In this document: positions 43,800-55,329 of the stretch, piece by piece
How the letters are laid out: each line of letters opens with the position of its first letter
How positions within the stretch are numbered: position 1 is the stretch's first letter
Assembly: GCA_039000515.1 (NCBI GenBank)
Contig: JBCFYV010000012.1
Span: 120,224,056-120,288,055, forward strand
Direction: 5' to 3'
Length of the DNA: 64,000 nucleotides
Origin: Timema cristinae
Taxonomy: Eukaryota; Arthropoda; Insecta; Phasmatodea; Timematidae
The notes under the pieces: model-generated
What the model was told of the DNA's origin: nothing
What the model saw: the letters and a program-made list of their open reading frames with translations, nothing else
Databases searched by the model: none
Made by a program: the position numbers and the translations under genes

Positions 43800-44680
43800 G
43801 TTGTGTATTATAGCTTAGAAGAACATTTTCAAAAATAGGCTTTACTCATAAAAACAAACACGTCACAGTAAACCACACCAAAAAAACCTTGATCGAAAAA
43901 TTTAGGCCAAATTGTTCAAATATTTTTGACAAATTTCAAATTTTAGAAAATAAGTTATTTTTAACTTGCTTAAATTTATTTATAATTTGTAGAATAGAAA
44001 AGTATTCTAATTTATTATGAAAAACTATTCCTAGACACCCATTTTGAACTTAATATTTAATGTCAATCAAAAAATTTCATATTTTCTATAATTTGTCGTT
44101 AGTAAACTACCATTAAATTAATCTATGTGAGAAAAATAAGGATTATTCGCCATCATGTAAAGTAATTCCCCGATACCAATTTTGAACAAAATCAATATAG
44201 ATAGTCTATTTTCAAAAATATTCAAAATATTCAATAGTAAATCTTCAGCAATCTAATATAGTTTTTTTTAGAAAACTCAATAACCTATATCTAATTATTT
44301 ATTACATAAAAAACTTAAAACAAATCCATTTGGAACCAAATCGTTAAGCCATTTGTAAAATATTTCAAGCTTTTGAAAAATCTCTCATCAGTAAACAACC
44401 CTTAATTTGAGGGACATGGTAAAAATAACTTCCTATATATAGCCCTATAAAATCTAAATATAAAGTTTGAATAAAATCCATAAAACCGTTTTAGATCCGT
44501 GGTTAGGGACAGATAGGCAGATAGACATACATGGGGAACAACAACAGAATTGTAAAATCCTTTTTTTTTTAGGGTTCGGAGCCACATAAAACTTTAAGAT
44601 TCATCATAATATTGTAATTGATATTTTTCACGATTACAATAGTTTCTCTTGATACGATAAAGTAACAAAAGTATGTACGT
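43800..44680. repeat. Diverged tandem repeat, ~140-bp period, related to family D
   Basis: Recurring words TTTTGAACAAAATC, AAGCCATTT-AAAATATT, TCATCAGTAAAC-ACCCTTAA and GAGAAAAATAAGGATTATT are spaced 138-148 bp (for example TTTTGAAC at 44043 and 44181). It ends with GTTAGGGACAGATAGGCAGA and CGATTACAATAGTTTCTC, like the family D end. Confidence 0.55.
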
Positions 44681-45719
44681 TTGAATCATACTATTTATTT
44701 ATTTCATGTTCGTCCTAACCGTTACTTTCAAACACCAACCTAAGGTCACATGAGGGGGTGGGTGTCTACAGGCCTTGAAATACACATTCGCATAGAGAGA
44801 GAGATAGAGATCGTGAAAAACCACTAGCTAAAAACTATCAGCAGTGTTGAGCAACATTCCAACCTTGTCCATAAAGATACTAAATAGATGCATGGTCTCT
44901 TTTTATAAGTTTATTTTTTGTTCCGAGCCATTAGATTTAAATGTCGTGTCACTGAGATTCTTTTTTTTTCTTTTTTTATGTATAGTAGTCATTACCATAA
45001 AGATCTTAACATTCCTTTTAAGACTGATTCTACCTGCACAGCTCTAAACAAACAGTTTTATTTTTTTTAATATTTGATAATTCAATATATTTTCTTTCAT
45101 ATTTATTTAAGTAACATATCTGAACATCTTTCATAATTTGTATGGTATTTTAAAACCACTTGAAAAATATATAATGAAACATTGTCATTAAAAATGTTTT
45201 AATTTCATTGTATTTTAAATGGGAAAACAAAAATTATTATTCATGGCTTTATTTATCTTCCCTGAAAAATTATGATAGAGTGCGAGTATTTTCATAATAA
45301 TTTATTCTCACTTTCAAATGCATTTTTAGATGCATGTTTAGTTCAATGATTTCGATGATAATGAACTCTAACGATGTGCACGTAGATTATTTTTATTAGC
45401 TACATTGTTTTAAATACAACTAATCTAATATGCAAAGGGCAGGGTGCGTTAGCGGTCTAAGTTTACTTACAAAAGGAATGGACCTGTCGTGAGACAGAAC
45501 ACCTAATAATAATCATAATAATCTATCTGCAAAGAGTTATCTTGGAAGATAACAGGTACCACTAGTAATGACTTTACTTACAAATAGCTTAGGGTGTATA
45601 TCTAATAGTTAGTTAAACTGTTACAAGTGTTAATTATTTTTAAAGGAATTTTAAGATAATGCCGGCAGGATAGTTAGAATTTGTCGGTAAATAATCCCAG
45701 GAACTGTGAGAGGAGCAAA
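44681..45719. other. AT-rich spacer, no gene recognised
   Basis: Only short AT-rich frames (67 codons near 44844), no repeats recognised. Confidence 0.5.
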
Positions 45720-45721
45720 TA

Positions 45722-46343
45722 CAGTCAACTGTCGATTTTACGACCTTTCACAGTTCCCTGGAAAAGGGTCGTTATTTCGAAGGGGTCATTATTGGAATTT
45801 TAACAGATTTTGTTCCACCCCTGACCTTCATACGAAAAAATTGCATTTTTTAGACAACAAATAGCGTGGGTCATCAAAAATCGTTCCCAAAATCCAACCA
45901 AAAACGTAACCAAATCAAAATAACAATGTTAAACAATAGCGTGGGTCGTCAAAAATTGTTCACAAAATCAAACCAAAATAGTAACCAAATCGAGAATCGA
46001 AATAACAATGGCAAAAGCAAGCCTGGCGCGTGATGTAGCGGCAGTCACGCGCGGGGAAACATTGTCTTGCTTGTGGGAGAGGGTGGACAGAGTCAAGTGC
46101 TATTGGCTGGCATTGATGAGGTGGTGTCTATTTTTATACCTGACCCACCCCAGTTACTAGTAATACAGCGCTCACAAAGATAATTGCAACGCAGCGACCT
46201 AAATAAATGCAACAAACACATTTTACAGCCGATTTCCTTAAACTTTTCAACCTTTTTCCCCACATTTTTCACGGTTCCCCAAAAAAGGGTCGTTACTTCA
46301 AGAGGGACGCTATTCCCGGGGTCCTAGAATCGAGAGTTGACTG
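45722..46343. mobile_element. Tigger/pogo-like non-autonomous element with TA TSD
   Basis: 622 bp. The left end CAGTCAACTGTCGATTTTAC and the reverse complement of the right end CAGTCAACTCTCGATTCTAG match at 17 of 20. TA flanks both sides (45720-45721, 46344-46345). Subterminal words AAAAGGGTCGTTA and AAAAAAGGGTCGTTAC occur near both ends in the same orientation. A near-duplicate pair, AGCGTGGGTCATCAAAAATC (45863) and AGCGTGGGTCGTCAAAAATT (45940), lies inside. No coding capacity. Confidence 0.85.
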
Positions 46344-46345
46344 TA

Positions 46346-46800
46346 CTTTGCACATTGGAACAATGTCTAATATTGAACAATAAATTGCCTATTAAAATAT
46401 AAACATCTTAAAAGTCCAGCCTCTATCAACTAAAATAAAATAAAGTATTAACTTATTTTTGGATAAAGTATAGTAGTTATTTACACATAATATATATCGC
46501 TAAAATAATCAATGGTTTTCAAAGATTATTTCTATCCATGAATTCATTTGTTCGTATTCAAGGTTTTAGGGCTTTGGCCCTTATTAATCCTTAACCCAAG
46601 TTTTCACTTAAAAATTAAAATATTATATTTGTTAGATCTTGCTTCCATTTTATCGTCAATAAATGTTGTGATAGTGTTTTTTTTAAACACCCGCACCCCC
46701 CCCCCCCCCCTTAATATCTAAAGGGTGAGGAAGACTGAAAATCAGGCAAGAATGTTACCTGGTTGAACAATATAAATTTTATTGTAAGAAAAACAACAAT
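46346..46800. other. No recognisable feature
   Basis: AT-rich with a C run near 46697-46710. Confidence 0.5.
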
Positions 46801-46811
46801 ATTACAATAAT

Positions 46812-47109
46812 AATAATTATTATTATTATTATTAGCACCGCGTCTTACTACCCGTTCGGGTTATACGCACATACGCTAATGTGTAATGGTAGGGTGATTG
46901 TGAGATGAAATGGAGGACCTAGAGGACCTACAGTTTAACGTGGAATCCGAACCACGGTGGAGGCCTGGCATTTCCCACATTCACAAGATGTATTTTCAGA
47001 GGTGAAGGAAGGGTTTGGTAATCAGATAAATCTGTGCCGGAACCGAGGATTGAACCCCGGCTGCCAGCACAGAAGTCTGACACCTTACCCCTAGACCACC
47101 AGGTCACCC
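46812..47109 (-). mobile_element. tRNA-derived SINE-A, copy 9
   Basis: Complete minus-strand copy with a short internal duplication (AGGACCTAGAGGACCT). TSD ATTACAATAAT at 46801-46811 and 47110-47120. Confidence 0.93.
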
Positions 47110-47120
47110 ATTACAATAAT

Positions 47121-47929
47121 TAAGAAGGCACAATCTGTGCGTGAAGCGCACCTCTCCGTTAACCATCGGAGTCTATTAGATAACATTAGTAAACAAACAT
47201 GAAACCTCCTTAGGAGAGTCATAAACGACACTAAACCTGTCGGGCCCAAAATCTAACAACAACTCCCAGTTCCGGATCGTAACTTTATGAACCTTAGTTC
47301 CTTGGTCGTTTAACCTGCTAGTATTATTTACAGAATAAGACGTACGGCATAACCGTAACCCCCGCGCAACAGTTACCAAGCAAGGTTTAAAGACTAACAT
47401 TTAAAGACGCACGTAACTAACATGGCGTCACATCAATCCAATAAGCCTCAAATGTAAAAGTAAACTAAGTAACATAACAACTTCCAATATTTAACCCGAT
47501 AAATAAAGCTGAGTTTAAATACAGCAAACTAATAAGTGAATTATTACAAGTCGGGTTTCGAACCCGGGCGCACAGGCAAACTCTCAGTGCTCTAACCATA
47601 AAAAATTTACTTAAATAACTAACAAATAAAGTTTGGGCTTGGACCTCAAATTTAGGCGGGTGACGAAGGGCGACGGCCTCTTTACATGCCGCGGTAAGCG
47701 CATGGCATTGCAAGTTTCAACAATAACACAACAATAAGGTTTTAAGAACCAGAATGATAATTTTGATAAGAATGCCCCCCATGACGCCGAAACTGAAATT
47801 TAGATATGTATAATAATAATAATCCCCAAGACCTAGGTCGCCGTTCTCACCTCTTATCCACAAGAAGGTGGGGTAGTAAGTGACCTTACGTTCCCGGCGT
47901 AGCCGTATATATACAAAATATAGTTCCCA
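47121..47929. other. No gene; tRNA-like relic at 47545-47605 (minus)
   Basis: On the minus strand, TATGGTTAGAGCACTGAGAG (A box) and GCGCCCGGGTTCGAAACCCG (B box) form a tRNA-like core with a good T-arm, but I cannot close an acceptor stem. It may be a SINE head. Minus frames of 74-86 codons at 47176-47977 show no motifs. Confidence 0.45.
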
Positions 47930-48235
47930 GAGTGGGGGTAGGATCGAAGGAGATGGAAGGTAGGAGAAACATAGCAATCGAAGGAATGAGTTGCTTCGAG
48001 AACAATATCGTAGCGCCCAGATGCTGCGCGCGGCCGGAGACGGAACTCTCTTCTTTCTTCGGCTGGCTGGACACGTGTTTGATTCTTGCAGTCGGTCAAG
48101 TCGGGCGCGTCGCTCAGTCTGTTCAGTATTACTTCGGAGAGCGGAGGTCAGTGATAGTGTTTTTGTGCTGTGCGATGGTCTTCCGAGAGCGCCCCCCCCC
48201 CCCCCCCCCGGGTTGGTGAGTGTTGACCCATTGAT
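47930..48235 (+). promoter_or_regulatory. GC-rich promoter-like region with possible first exon
   Basis: High CpG for this window (GCTGCGCGCGGCCGGAGACG, GGGCGCGTCGCTCAGTC). TCAGTCT, TCAGTAT and TCAGTGA at 48114-48153 fit the arthropod initiator TCAGT. A CACGTG lies at 48072. Near 48215 GGTGAGTG matches a 5' splice site, after a long C run. No exon partner is recognised. Could be an LTR-type promoter or the start of a non-coding transcript. Confidence 0.35.
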
Positions 48236-48481
48236 ATTTCATGTAACTCGTTACACACCGTTCCTTACTACCCTTTCACTTCATACACATATATGATAAG
48301 TAGTACTCTATTGTTTTAGGTGTGAAGAAGGAAGCATTTTAGAAGTAATTTACCCCATGTGCGTGTGACGATATCATTTACGAAAAAAAAAAGTGGTGTG
48401 TGGCTGTGTCATGGACACGGCCGTGTGTTGTACGTGAATACGTTTATGTAACGGGTTATATATTTTTTTAAATAAAATATT

Positions 48482-48725
48482 TTTAGCGATTGTATATAAA
48501 CATTAGTTTAAAGTAGTGACAGTGAATATAATAAGGTGTTAGAATAAAAAAATATTATCAAAAATCTATCGATTGTATATAAAACATTAGTTTAAAGTAG
48601 TGACAACGCTTTTCGACGCGTATAGGCCGACATTATATATTTGTGATAATACTTTTTTATTCTAACACCTTTTTATATTCACTGTCACTACTTTAAACTA
48701 ATGTTCTATATACAATCGATAGATT
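48482..48725. repeat. Inverted repeat with a partial direct repeat (MITE-like)
   Basis: ATTAGTTTAAAGTAGTGACA, then GTGAATATAATAAGGTG and TTAGAATAAAAAAAT (48496-48555) are inverted at 48648-48725. The first part, CGATTGTATATAAAACATTA, also recurs directly at 48569-48605. The loop carries CAACGCTTTTCGACGCG. Confidence 0.8.
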
Positions 48726-49439
48726 TTGACGACAGCTGACGATTAAAACTTAAACGAACATCGTAGCTTCTCCGAATCAAAAGTTATACTAATTCCAAAT
48801 ATCGATATGCAGCAAAATAACCTCAAAATGGCGGCGCTTCCCCTCCACCGCACGCGATGCGTCACTGTTCTCGCGTATCGTGATGCATTCTTTGATCCTT
48901 TAGCTATCCAGTGGTATAATTTAATTTTGGATGTAGAGGATAGATTCGAAACTACAACGCCAAACTGTATCCCCCGATTTTGTTATCATTAGGTTTTTTG
49001 GATTGCCCCCATATGGTAGCAAATTTAAAGACGTATTCACGTCAAAATTGTACTGGGGGTAAATCGTTCGACGGTCGTTCTCGGAAACTTCCGCGCTAGT
49101 GTTGTATGCTGTATGGTGGAGTCGGCTTGACGTCATCGAGTGAGCGGGTAGTCTGCATCGGGCAATCAAACTGAAAGGTTGTTTGTGTACTGAATGAAGT
49201 AAGCGACGAGACCTCGACTTACAAGCCAGCGTGGAAGGAACGAGGCCCGTCTCTTTTGTATAGTCAGTGCAGCTTTAATAAATGACAACCATAAACTCTG
49301 TTTCTGTGTTTATGTTATTTCGCGAATCCCAGCACGAACGTAGCACAAAGAGCCTCTACGTAAACCTCCTTCTCACCCCCTTTTTTCCTTTATATCCCGG
49401 GATCCTATTCAAAAAAAATTAATTCTTCTGGTTTATAAA
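48726..49439. other. No gene recognised; poly(A)-signal region at about 49270-49330
   Basis: At 49275 AATAAATGACAACC is followed by a GT-rich stretch (CTGTTTCTGTGTTTATGT), as at a polyadenylation site. 49070-49330 is GC-richer and could be a solo LTR or a terminal exon. Frames at 48807-49169 have no motif. Confidence 0.35.
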
Positions 49440-50545
49440 TTTAATTTTTCTGCCACACTAAAAATAAATTGTTTCTATTAATTTTGTAAATTTAAAGCAT
49501 TTTGAATCCCTCTTCCTATATGTCCAGTTACTACTTTGAAATTTCAAGTTTTAATATTTGTTTGATTATCTGAAGTTTTACCTCTACTTTTCTGTCAAGC
49601 TTACATTTTCTACCCTGAAAAGTTTTTATTAAATATAAACCTCACCCTTTATATTTCCTAGAGTCTTATTTTAAAGATTTCAGAATGTTATAGTTATTTG
49701 GAGTGGTACTTTTCTTTACGTTCATGCCTAATTTCAGTTTTCTACTACATCGATAAGTAGTAGTAGTTTTTCGAAATCATTCGGATAAATTTTATATTCT
49801 AAGATTCATTTGTTTATCTGAAGTTTCTCTGCAACTGTTTGCCAAATTATAATGGTCTATCACATTTAAAAAGTATTGTCTAACTATATCATTTTCCTCT
49901 CCAGTTCCCAGAATTTTAATACAAAACTTAGAATTTTCAGACTTTAATATTCATTTGGAGTAGTCCCTCTATCTGCTTAAATAATCTCAGTTATCTACCA
50001 CACACAGAAGTATTTACCTAATGTATTAATTTTGGAAATTTTCAACCATTCGCCCACACCAATTTTTCTAATTACCATTTAGAGATTTCAATTTTTAAGG
50101 CCTATTTGGTTATCTCGAGCCGTCTTACCTGACTTTAAAATTTAAATTCTCTACCATACTCAAAAGTATTGTTTCTGTAATTTCCCCTTTCCTATTTCCC
50201 GAGGTCCCACTTAAAAATTTAAAGTTTTAAGAATTTTATAAATATTCGGAGTGATCCCTTTAGCTGCCTACTAAATTTTAATTTTCTACCACACTGATAA
50301 ATAATTCTATTAGTTCTGGTAATTTGAATCCACCTTTCACACTCTTATCAAATTCACTCTTAGAAATTAAAGATTTCAAGAGTTATTTGGTTTTTAAATT
50401 TTTTTATAACTATATCCCCCCATTTCCTAGAGGCTCATTTTGAAATTTCTCATTTTTGGTTCTTTCTGGTTATATGAGATAAACAATCTCCCTAGCCTTC
50501 CGGCGAAATTTCAGCTTTCTAATTTATCTATAAGTGCCTTATCTT
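49440..50545. repeat. Old, diverged tandem array, ~115-160-bp spacing
   Basis: TTTCTACCACACT-like words recur near 49450, 49609, 49740, 49854, 49995, 50150, 50284 and 50518. Between them come AGTATTGTTTCT, CCTATTTCCCAGAG, TTTGAAATTTCAAG and TATTTGGTTATCTGAAGT in the same order. So about eight units are visible, each heavily mutated. No coding capacity. Confidence 0.6.
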
Positions 50546-50574
50546 TTTCTGAACACACACACACTTACATTCTG

Positions 50575-50622
<48 letters not shown>
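50575..50622. repeat. (TA)n microsatellite
   Basis: About 22 TA repeats; a short alternating I/Y frame across it is not a gene. Confidence 0.95.
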
Positions 50623-50623
<1 letters not shown>

Positions 50624-50639
50624 AACATTAGTAGAGTAT

Positions 50640-51120
50640 AAGTACCTATTCGAGTTATACATATACACTAATTTTGCTAACGGAATGGGCATGATAAAGG
50701 CAGAATCCTAGGAGACATGTACACGAATTTGCATGAAGGAAAATAGGGAACCCTTTAGGAAAATCCACCGGACACCATTGTGGGTTTTGGAACTATTATT
50801 TAAAATAGATTATAGATAATATACATATCAAATTCAGCAAACACACATGTATCTAACAAACTACAAACCCATGGCACACCGACTGAAAACAGTTATGTGT
50901 GTAACACAGCTCCTAGAAGTTATGTGGACACGCGGACTAAACGTCAATCTCGTGTATTGTCGCTTACCTGTGACGGGTGGTTGGGGTTTGAATCCCAGCT
51001 ATGTGTACACAAAGGGTTTTTAATTAAATGGTTTTCCACTCTCCCACTAATCTAGGTATATTCGCTCTAAATGCCTCTTCCTCATTCCTACCCCACTAGC
51101 GTGGCTAAATGAGGAGAGGC
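50640..51120. mobile_element. Two decayed SINE-C-like copies, opposite orientation
   Basis: 50640-50790 is inverted (TACCTATTCGAGTTATACAT, TTTGCATGAAGGAAAATAGG). 50930-51115 is plus: GGTTGGGGTTTGAATCCCAG (B box), AAATGGTTTTCCACTCTCCC and CCCACTAGCGTGGC, with the head poorly kept. Confidence 0.6.
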
Positions 51121-51185
51121 CGGCCAGATTCAGTGCAAATACATAAATATATAAGAGAGCCAATGAACAACGGGCCCATTTTTAC

Positions 51186-51648
51186 ATTAAACAAACGTAC
51201 AATAAAAATATACAAATTTTTAACAAAATTAAAATCTCTCTTTTTCTTACTTTACTATATGATCATATGTACAATACATTAAAGCTGATTAGACAGCTAT
51301 ACCCGAATTCCGGATATTAGAAAGCTAAACACGTAATTATTTTAAATATATATTATTTTGGCACTGCGTCGTACTACCCGGCGTTTTTTTTTGTTTTTTT
51401 TTTGCAATTTAATGGTGTGGGGAGGAGAATGTTAGATTAAATGTACCCTCATTTACGTGGAGGAAGAGAAAAGAAGCCTTTTAGAACAAAAAAAATACTC
51501 AGTACACATTGCTAGGATTTGAGTGCAAATTGACATCATGACCTTAATTTATTGAGCACCGCGTCTTAATACCCATTCAGTTTATACTCTTAAGTACTAA
51601 TAACACTAATTGGTTAGGAATTGGGAAGGTTGAATTTAGAGGGAGTGA
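51186..51648. repeat. Segmental duplication, copy 1 (direct, partner 55330-55766)
   Basis: Begins CGTACAATAAAAATATACAA and includes CTTACTTTACTATATGATCA, CCGAATTCCGGATATTAGAA, a decayed SINE piece (GCACTGCGTCGTACTACCCG) and the 3' part of SINE-B copy 3. About 93-95 percent alike by eye. Confidence 0.88.
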
Positions 51649-51790
51649 GCCCTCATTTGCATGGAAAGAGAGTAAAATAGTTTTAGGAAAAACTGCCCCA
51701 GTTCACCAGAGTGAGATTCGATCTCACCGTCCTCGGCAGTCTAGCTCAACATAAGACTAGCGCGTTGGCCGACTACGCCACCCAGGCAGG
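51551..51790 (-). mobile_element. tRNA-derived SINE-B, copy 3
   Basis: Near-complete minus-strand copy ending with the head (GGCGTAGTCGGCCAACGCGC on the minus strand). The right part lies outside the segmental duplication. Confidence 0.87.
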
Positions 51791-52602
51791 TCACACGTCC
51801 TTAATGAAACATATAATATAGATAATAACACTCTTATTTGGCGGTAGTGTCCGAGTGCTGGAAACGGGTCTTTGTGTGGGTTTAAAAAATGAGATAAAAT
51901 GTTAGTTAAAATGACCGCAATAATCGCCCGTAGTTGAACATGTCAGATATGATATAGATCTGTGCAAAGACGTCTTATACGAAGTGATGTTTAAAAACTA
52001 TGAACACCATGAGATGTTCGTCAAGCTATTTTAGAAACCCAACCTCCTAAAAGAAAAAATATATATATATAATGCTTCTTGGCTAATTCACCATTAATTT
52101 GAAATATATTAAAAACCTTAGCACAGCTAGATAAAAAGTAAATAAATAAAAACAAATTGCTACTTAAAAAGGTAAATGTTATATGTAGTAGTAAATATTT
52201 AATAATTTAGAAGTATTCAGCCGGTCGTATTAAAATATTTGCACGTTCATCCATAGCAAGTTATTAGGTCAAATATAAAAAATCAAATATTTGCAGTTAA
52301 TATGGTTGGAAAATTTGATACATATAATTTCATCAATTAAAACAGCTTTTAAAGGTAATTTAAAAAATAAAACAGAAACTTTTTTATCTTAAAACACCAA
52401 AAGAATCAGTTTTGTTGAGAAAAAGTAGTGTTTTTTTGTTTTGTTTTTCGTTATAAAAGTTCCTATGCACCATTCCCCTTAAGGTGGATGCTGAAAGTGA
52501 AGGTCAACGGTAAATTGTTGAAGTGTAGGCAAGGCAACATGGAAGGCTGGTTGCGTAGCACTTGGTGACAAACTAGCAACTCTTCTTTCAAGTTGGCTTT
52601 TA
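51791..52602. other. AT-rich spacer, no gene recognised
   Basis: No repeats or frames of note. Confidence 0.5.
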
Positions 52603-52990
52603 TCTCCTGTACTGACTGTGCGCTTTAGCTTGGACCTGAGGGCTAGACAGGCAACTCTTCTTTCAAGTTGTCTTCAAACTCCTGTACTGACCGTGCGCTT
52701 TAGCTTGGACCTGAGGGCCAGACAGGCAATTCTTCTTTCTAGTTGTCTTCAAACTCCTGTACTGACCGTGCACTTTAGCTTGGACCAGATGGTCAGACAG
52801 GCGACTCTTCTTTCTAGTTGTCTTCAAGCTACTGTACTGACCGTGCGCTTTAGCTTGGACCAGAGGGTCAGCCAGGCGACTCTTCTTTCTAGTTGTCCTC
52901 TTGAACTGACCATGCGCTTTAGCTTGGACCAGAGGGTCAGACAGTCAACTCTTTTTTCTAGTTGTATTTTATTTCCTGTATTGACTACGA
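52603..52990. repeat. 75-bp minisatellite, about 5 units
   Basis: Unit starts at 52606, 52681, 52756 and 52831, then shorter ones. Core words are CCTGTACTGACCGTGCGCTT, TAGCTTGGACC and CAGGCAACTCTTCTTTC. The period is divisible by three, so the plus strand stays open for 131 codons with a 25-residue repeat (RFSLDLRARQATLLSSCLQ). No upstream or downstream coding context supports a gene. Confidence 0.9.
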
Positions 52991-53847
52991 GCCAAAACTC
53001 GGGACGAAGATAATAACAAGAAACGGTTCGTTCCGGTTGTCCCTAAACTACTCTATTGATAGAAAACGTTATCTTGACCAAAGACGGGCACTTTTATGAA
53101 GCCTTTTATTTGATCTTATAGCTCACATATAAACGACACCTGAAACTTATTATTTTTCCAGCGTATGAGAGGATTGTTGATACCAGATGGACTCAAGTCA
53201 AAGTACCATAAAAACCTTGTTACAGTCTCTTGCGGGAGCAAATATCATAATTTTCAAAATCAGCTACCTTCAAACAGAACAGATCTTAAGACTATTGATG
53301 GAATGTTTTCTAGCGCGGGGGTCAAGACAATGGGCGTTCTCTGTATCTGGTGTTATAACGACCAGTTTAGATCCAGAGCCGGTTTGAAATATATTCAACT
53401 GGAAGAGAGCATAGCCAAAGATTTATATAAAAAACAAAACAGCCCTTATCCCTCCACTTGCCACGGATGAAGGGAAGAGTGAGGGGGGAAGGCAGATAAG
53501 GTAATAAAACAAGTGAAAACCTCAGACGCCTTTGTCAGACACTAGACGGGTCCTTGGATAGCGTCACAGACAAGGCTAGTAGTAGCCGTGGTTCTTCGTT
53601 ACTTGTCAGGGAAGTGTGAAGACTTAATCTTTCAGTGGTAACAGCTCTGTTATTATTATTTTACTGGGGGCTAACCATTTGAATGTAGAGTCGACCCTAA
53701 GAGATCAGTTCGATTGCCTTTCTAATTAGGTTTTTTTCTTAAATTGTTGCAATCGTCTTAATTTTTGATGTAGAAATTTCTCTACTTCTAAAACTTCATT
53801 ATAATTATCAATTGGTCCATATTAATTCAAGCCTTTTAGTTTTTATA
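52991..53847. other. No gene recognised
   Basis: A 101-codon plus frame (53165-53470) and an overlapping 66-codon frame have no recognisable domain. A pyrimidine tract and AG (ATTATTTTTCCAG, ending at 53161) lie just upstream of the longer frame, so a host exon is conceivable but not supported. Confidence 0.35.
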
Positions 53848-54092
53848 GCACCGCATCTTACTACCCGTTCGGATTATACGCTTATATACTAATTACGCTA
53901 ATGATTATAAAGATTAGTGAGCTTATATTTATAGGACGTGTACCCACATTTTCGTGGAAGGAGAGTGGAAAACCATTTAGGAAAAAAACACCCTCAAGTA
54001 CACCCGACTGAGAATCGAACCTCGATCTTGCCATCATAGACAGTCTAGGCTACTGCGAGGGTAGCGCCTTAGACCATGCGGCCACCGAAGCA
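53848..54092 (-). mobile_element. tRNA-derived SINE-C, copy 6
   Basis: Complete minus-strand copy with Leu-like head GGTGGCCGCATGGTCTAAGG, variable arm, B box GAGGTTCGATTCTC, body and 3' module. The A box is closest to a real tRNA-Leu of all copies. Confidence 0.92.
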
Positions 54093-54279
54093 TGTGATTT
54101 CCTTAGTAATCCTAGTTATTGGATTATACCACGAATGATTACAAGGTGTTATAGAATGAGCAAACTAGGATTATAATTAAACATAACTTTTGGATTGCAT
54201 ACAAAAAGTATTGATTATATCAATTCATCTTAAAATGAGAAGTGATAAATCCTGATTAGTCTCGACCTAATAAAATATT

Positions 54280-54284
54280 TATTA

Positions 54285-54318
<34 letters not shown>

Positions 54319-54525
54319 CGCGTCTTACTACCCGTTCGGTTTGTATGCACTTATACTAATGTGTAATGGTAGGGTGATTGTGAGATGAAATGAAGGACCT
54401 ACAGTTTAACGTGGAATCCGAACCACGGTGGAGGCCTGGCATTCCCCACATTCACAAGATGTCTTGTCAGAGGTGAAGGAAGGGTTTGATAATCAGATAA
54501 ATCTGTGCCGGGACCGAGGATTGAA
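54280..54525 (-). mobile_element. tRNA-derived SINE-A, copy 10, 5'-truncated
   Basis: Minus strand, broken inside the B box (TTCAATCCTCGG), with ATT tail and 3' module intact. Flanks AATAAAATATT (54269-54279) and AATAAGATATT (54526-54536) form an 11-bp TSD with one mismatch. Confidence 0.9.
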
Positions 54526-54643
54526 AATAAGATATTAAATTATCCTTATTTTAATAGTTGAAACCAAAACTCCGAGGAATATAAATGTCAATGATAATAT
54601 TGAACAAATAGTTTCAACTAAGGAATATTGATGTTCAAATTAA

Positions 54644-55282
54644 CTGCCCGTCCACAGAATGCGTAAGCTTCGCATTCGTAGTCTTAATGGTCTTTAGAAA
54701 TGGAAATCACGCGTATACAGTACGTATTCTTAATCACGTGACGGTGCTAACCAATGATAAAGTCGTAGACTACGTCCAATCAAACTCTGCGAACGAAAAA
54801 TGTCTGGAACAAGGGGAAAGCAGACGTGATCTTTGAAGCAGAAGTTATAAAGAATGCTAATGAGAAGTTTAAATTACCAAATTTACTCCACTCATTCTGA
54901 CAACCTGGTATTCCTCAAAAAAACTATTTTTTTGAGATGCCACGCTTCCCGGGGATTTTAAATTTTCAGATAAAAATAATTCTGTAATAGCTTCATTCGT
55001 AAAACTATAATTTCATTTTGTATTTGATTTTCATCCTTTTTGTCGCCATTAGTACTTTCATTTAGATGCGCGTGAACATATTTACCTTGCTGTGATTGGT
55101 AGTCCTTAGCAGTCCGTATCGACTTGTCCTTAGAAAGTTAAAGATGAATCAACTTCTACGGAGTGATAAGGAATAAGGACTTAAAGGATAAGGACTCTTT
55201 AGACAGTGCAATCTGAAACTGTGGAGTCGATCTCTTACGGACCACTACGCATATTACGGATACGGAGTCCGTTGACGGGGGC
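54644..55282. mobile_element. TTAA-flanked inverted-repeat element (PIF-Harbinger or piggyBac-like)
   Basis: The left end CTGCCCGTCCACAGAATGCG and the reverse complement of the right end GCCCCCGTCAACGGACTCCG match partially (CCCGTC-AC-GA). TTAA flanks both sides (54640-54643 and 55283-55286). PIF-Harbinger elements duplicate 3 bp (TTA/TAA) and piggyBac TTAA, so either fits. Non-coding, 639 bp. Confidence 0.65.
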
Positions 55283-55329
55283 TTAAGCCTGTCTCCAAGA
55301 AGCGCCATTTGGGATTTAGCATCACAAAT

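Noticed and set aside
47545..47605. Functional tRNA gene on the minus strand
   Set aside because: Good T-arm and A box, but no closable acceptor stem found by eye; kept only as a tRNA-like relic.
52618..53013. 131-codon frame with a 25-residue repeat
   Set aside because: Exactly spans the 75-bp minisatellite, whose period keeps any stop-free frame open. Later units change length.
53165..53470. 101-codon frame possibly following a splice-acceptor-like tract
   Set aside because: No recognisable family, an equally open overlapping frame, and no neighbouring exon.
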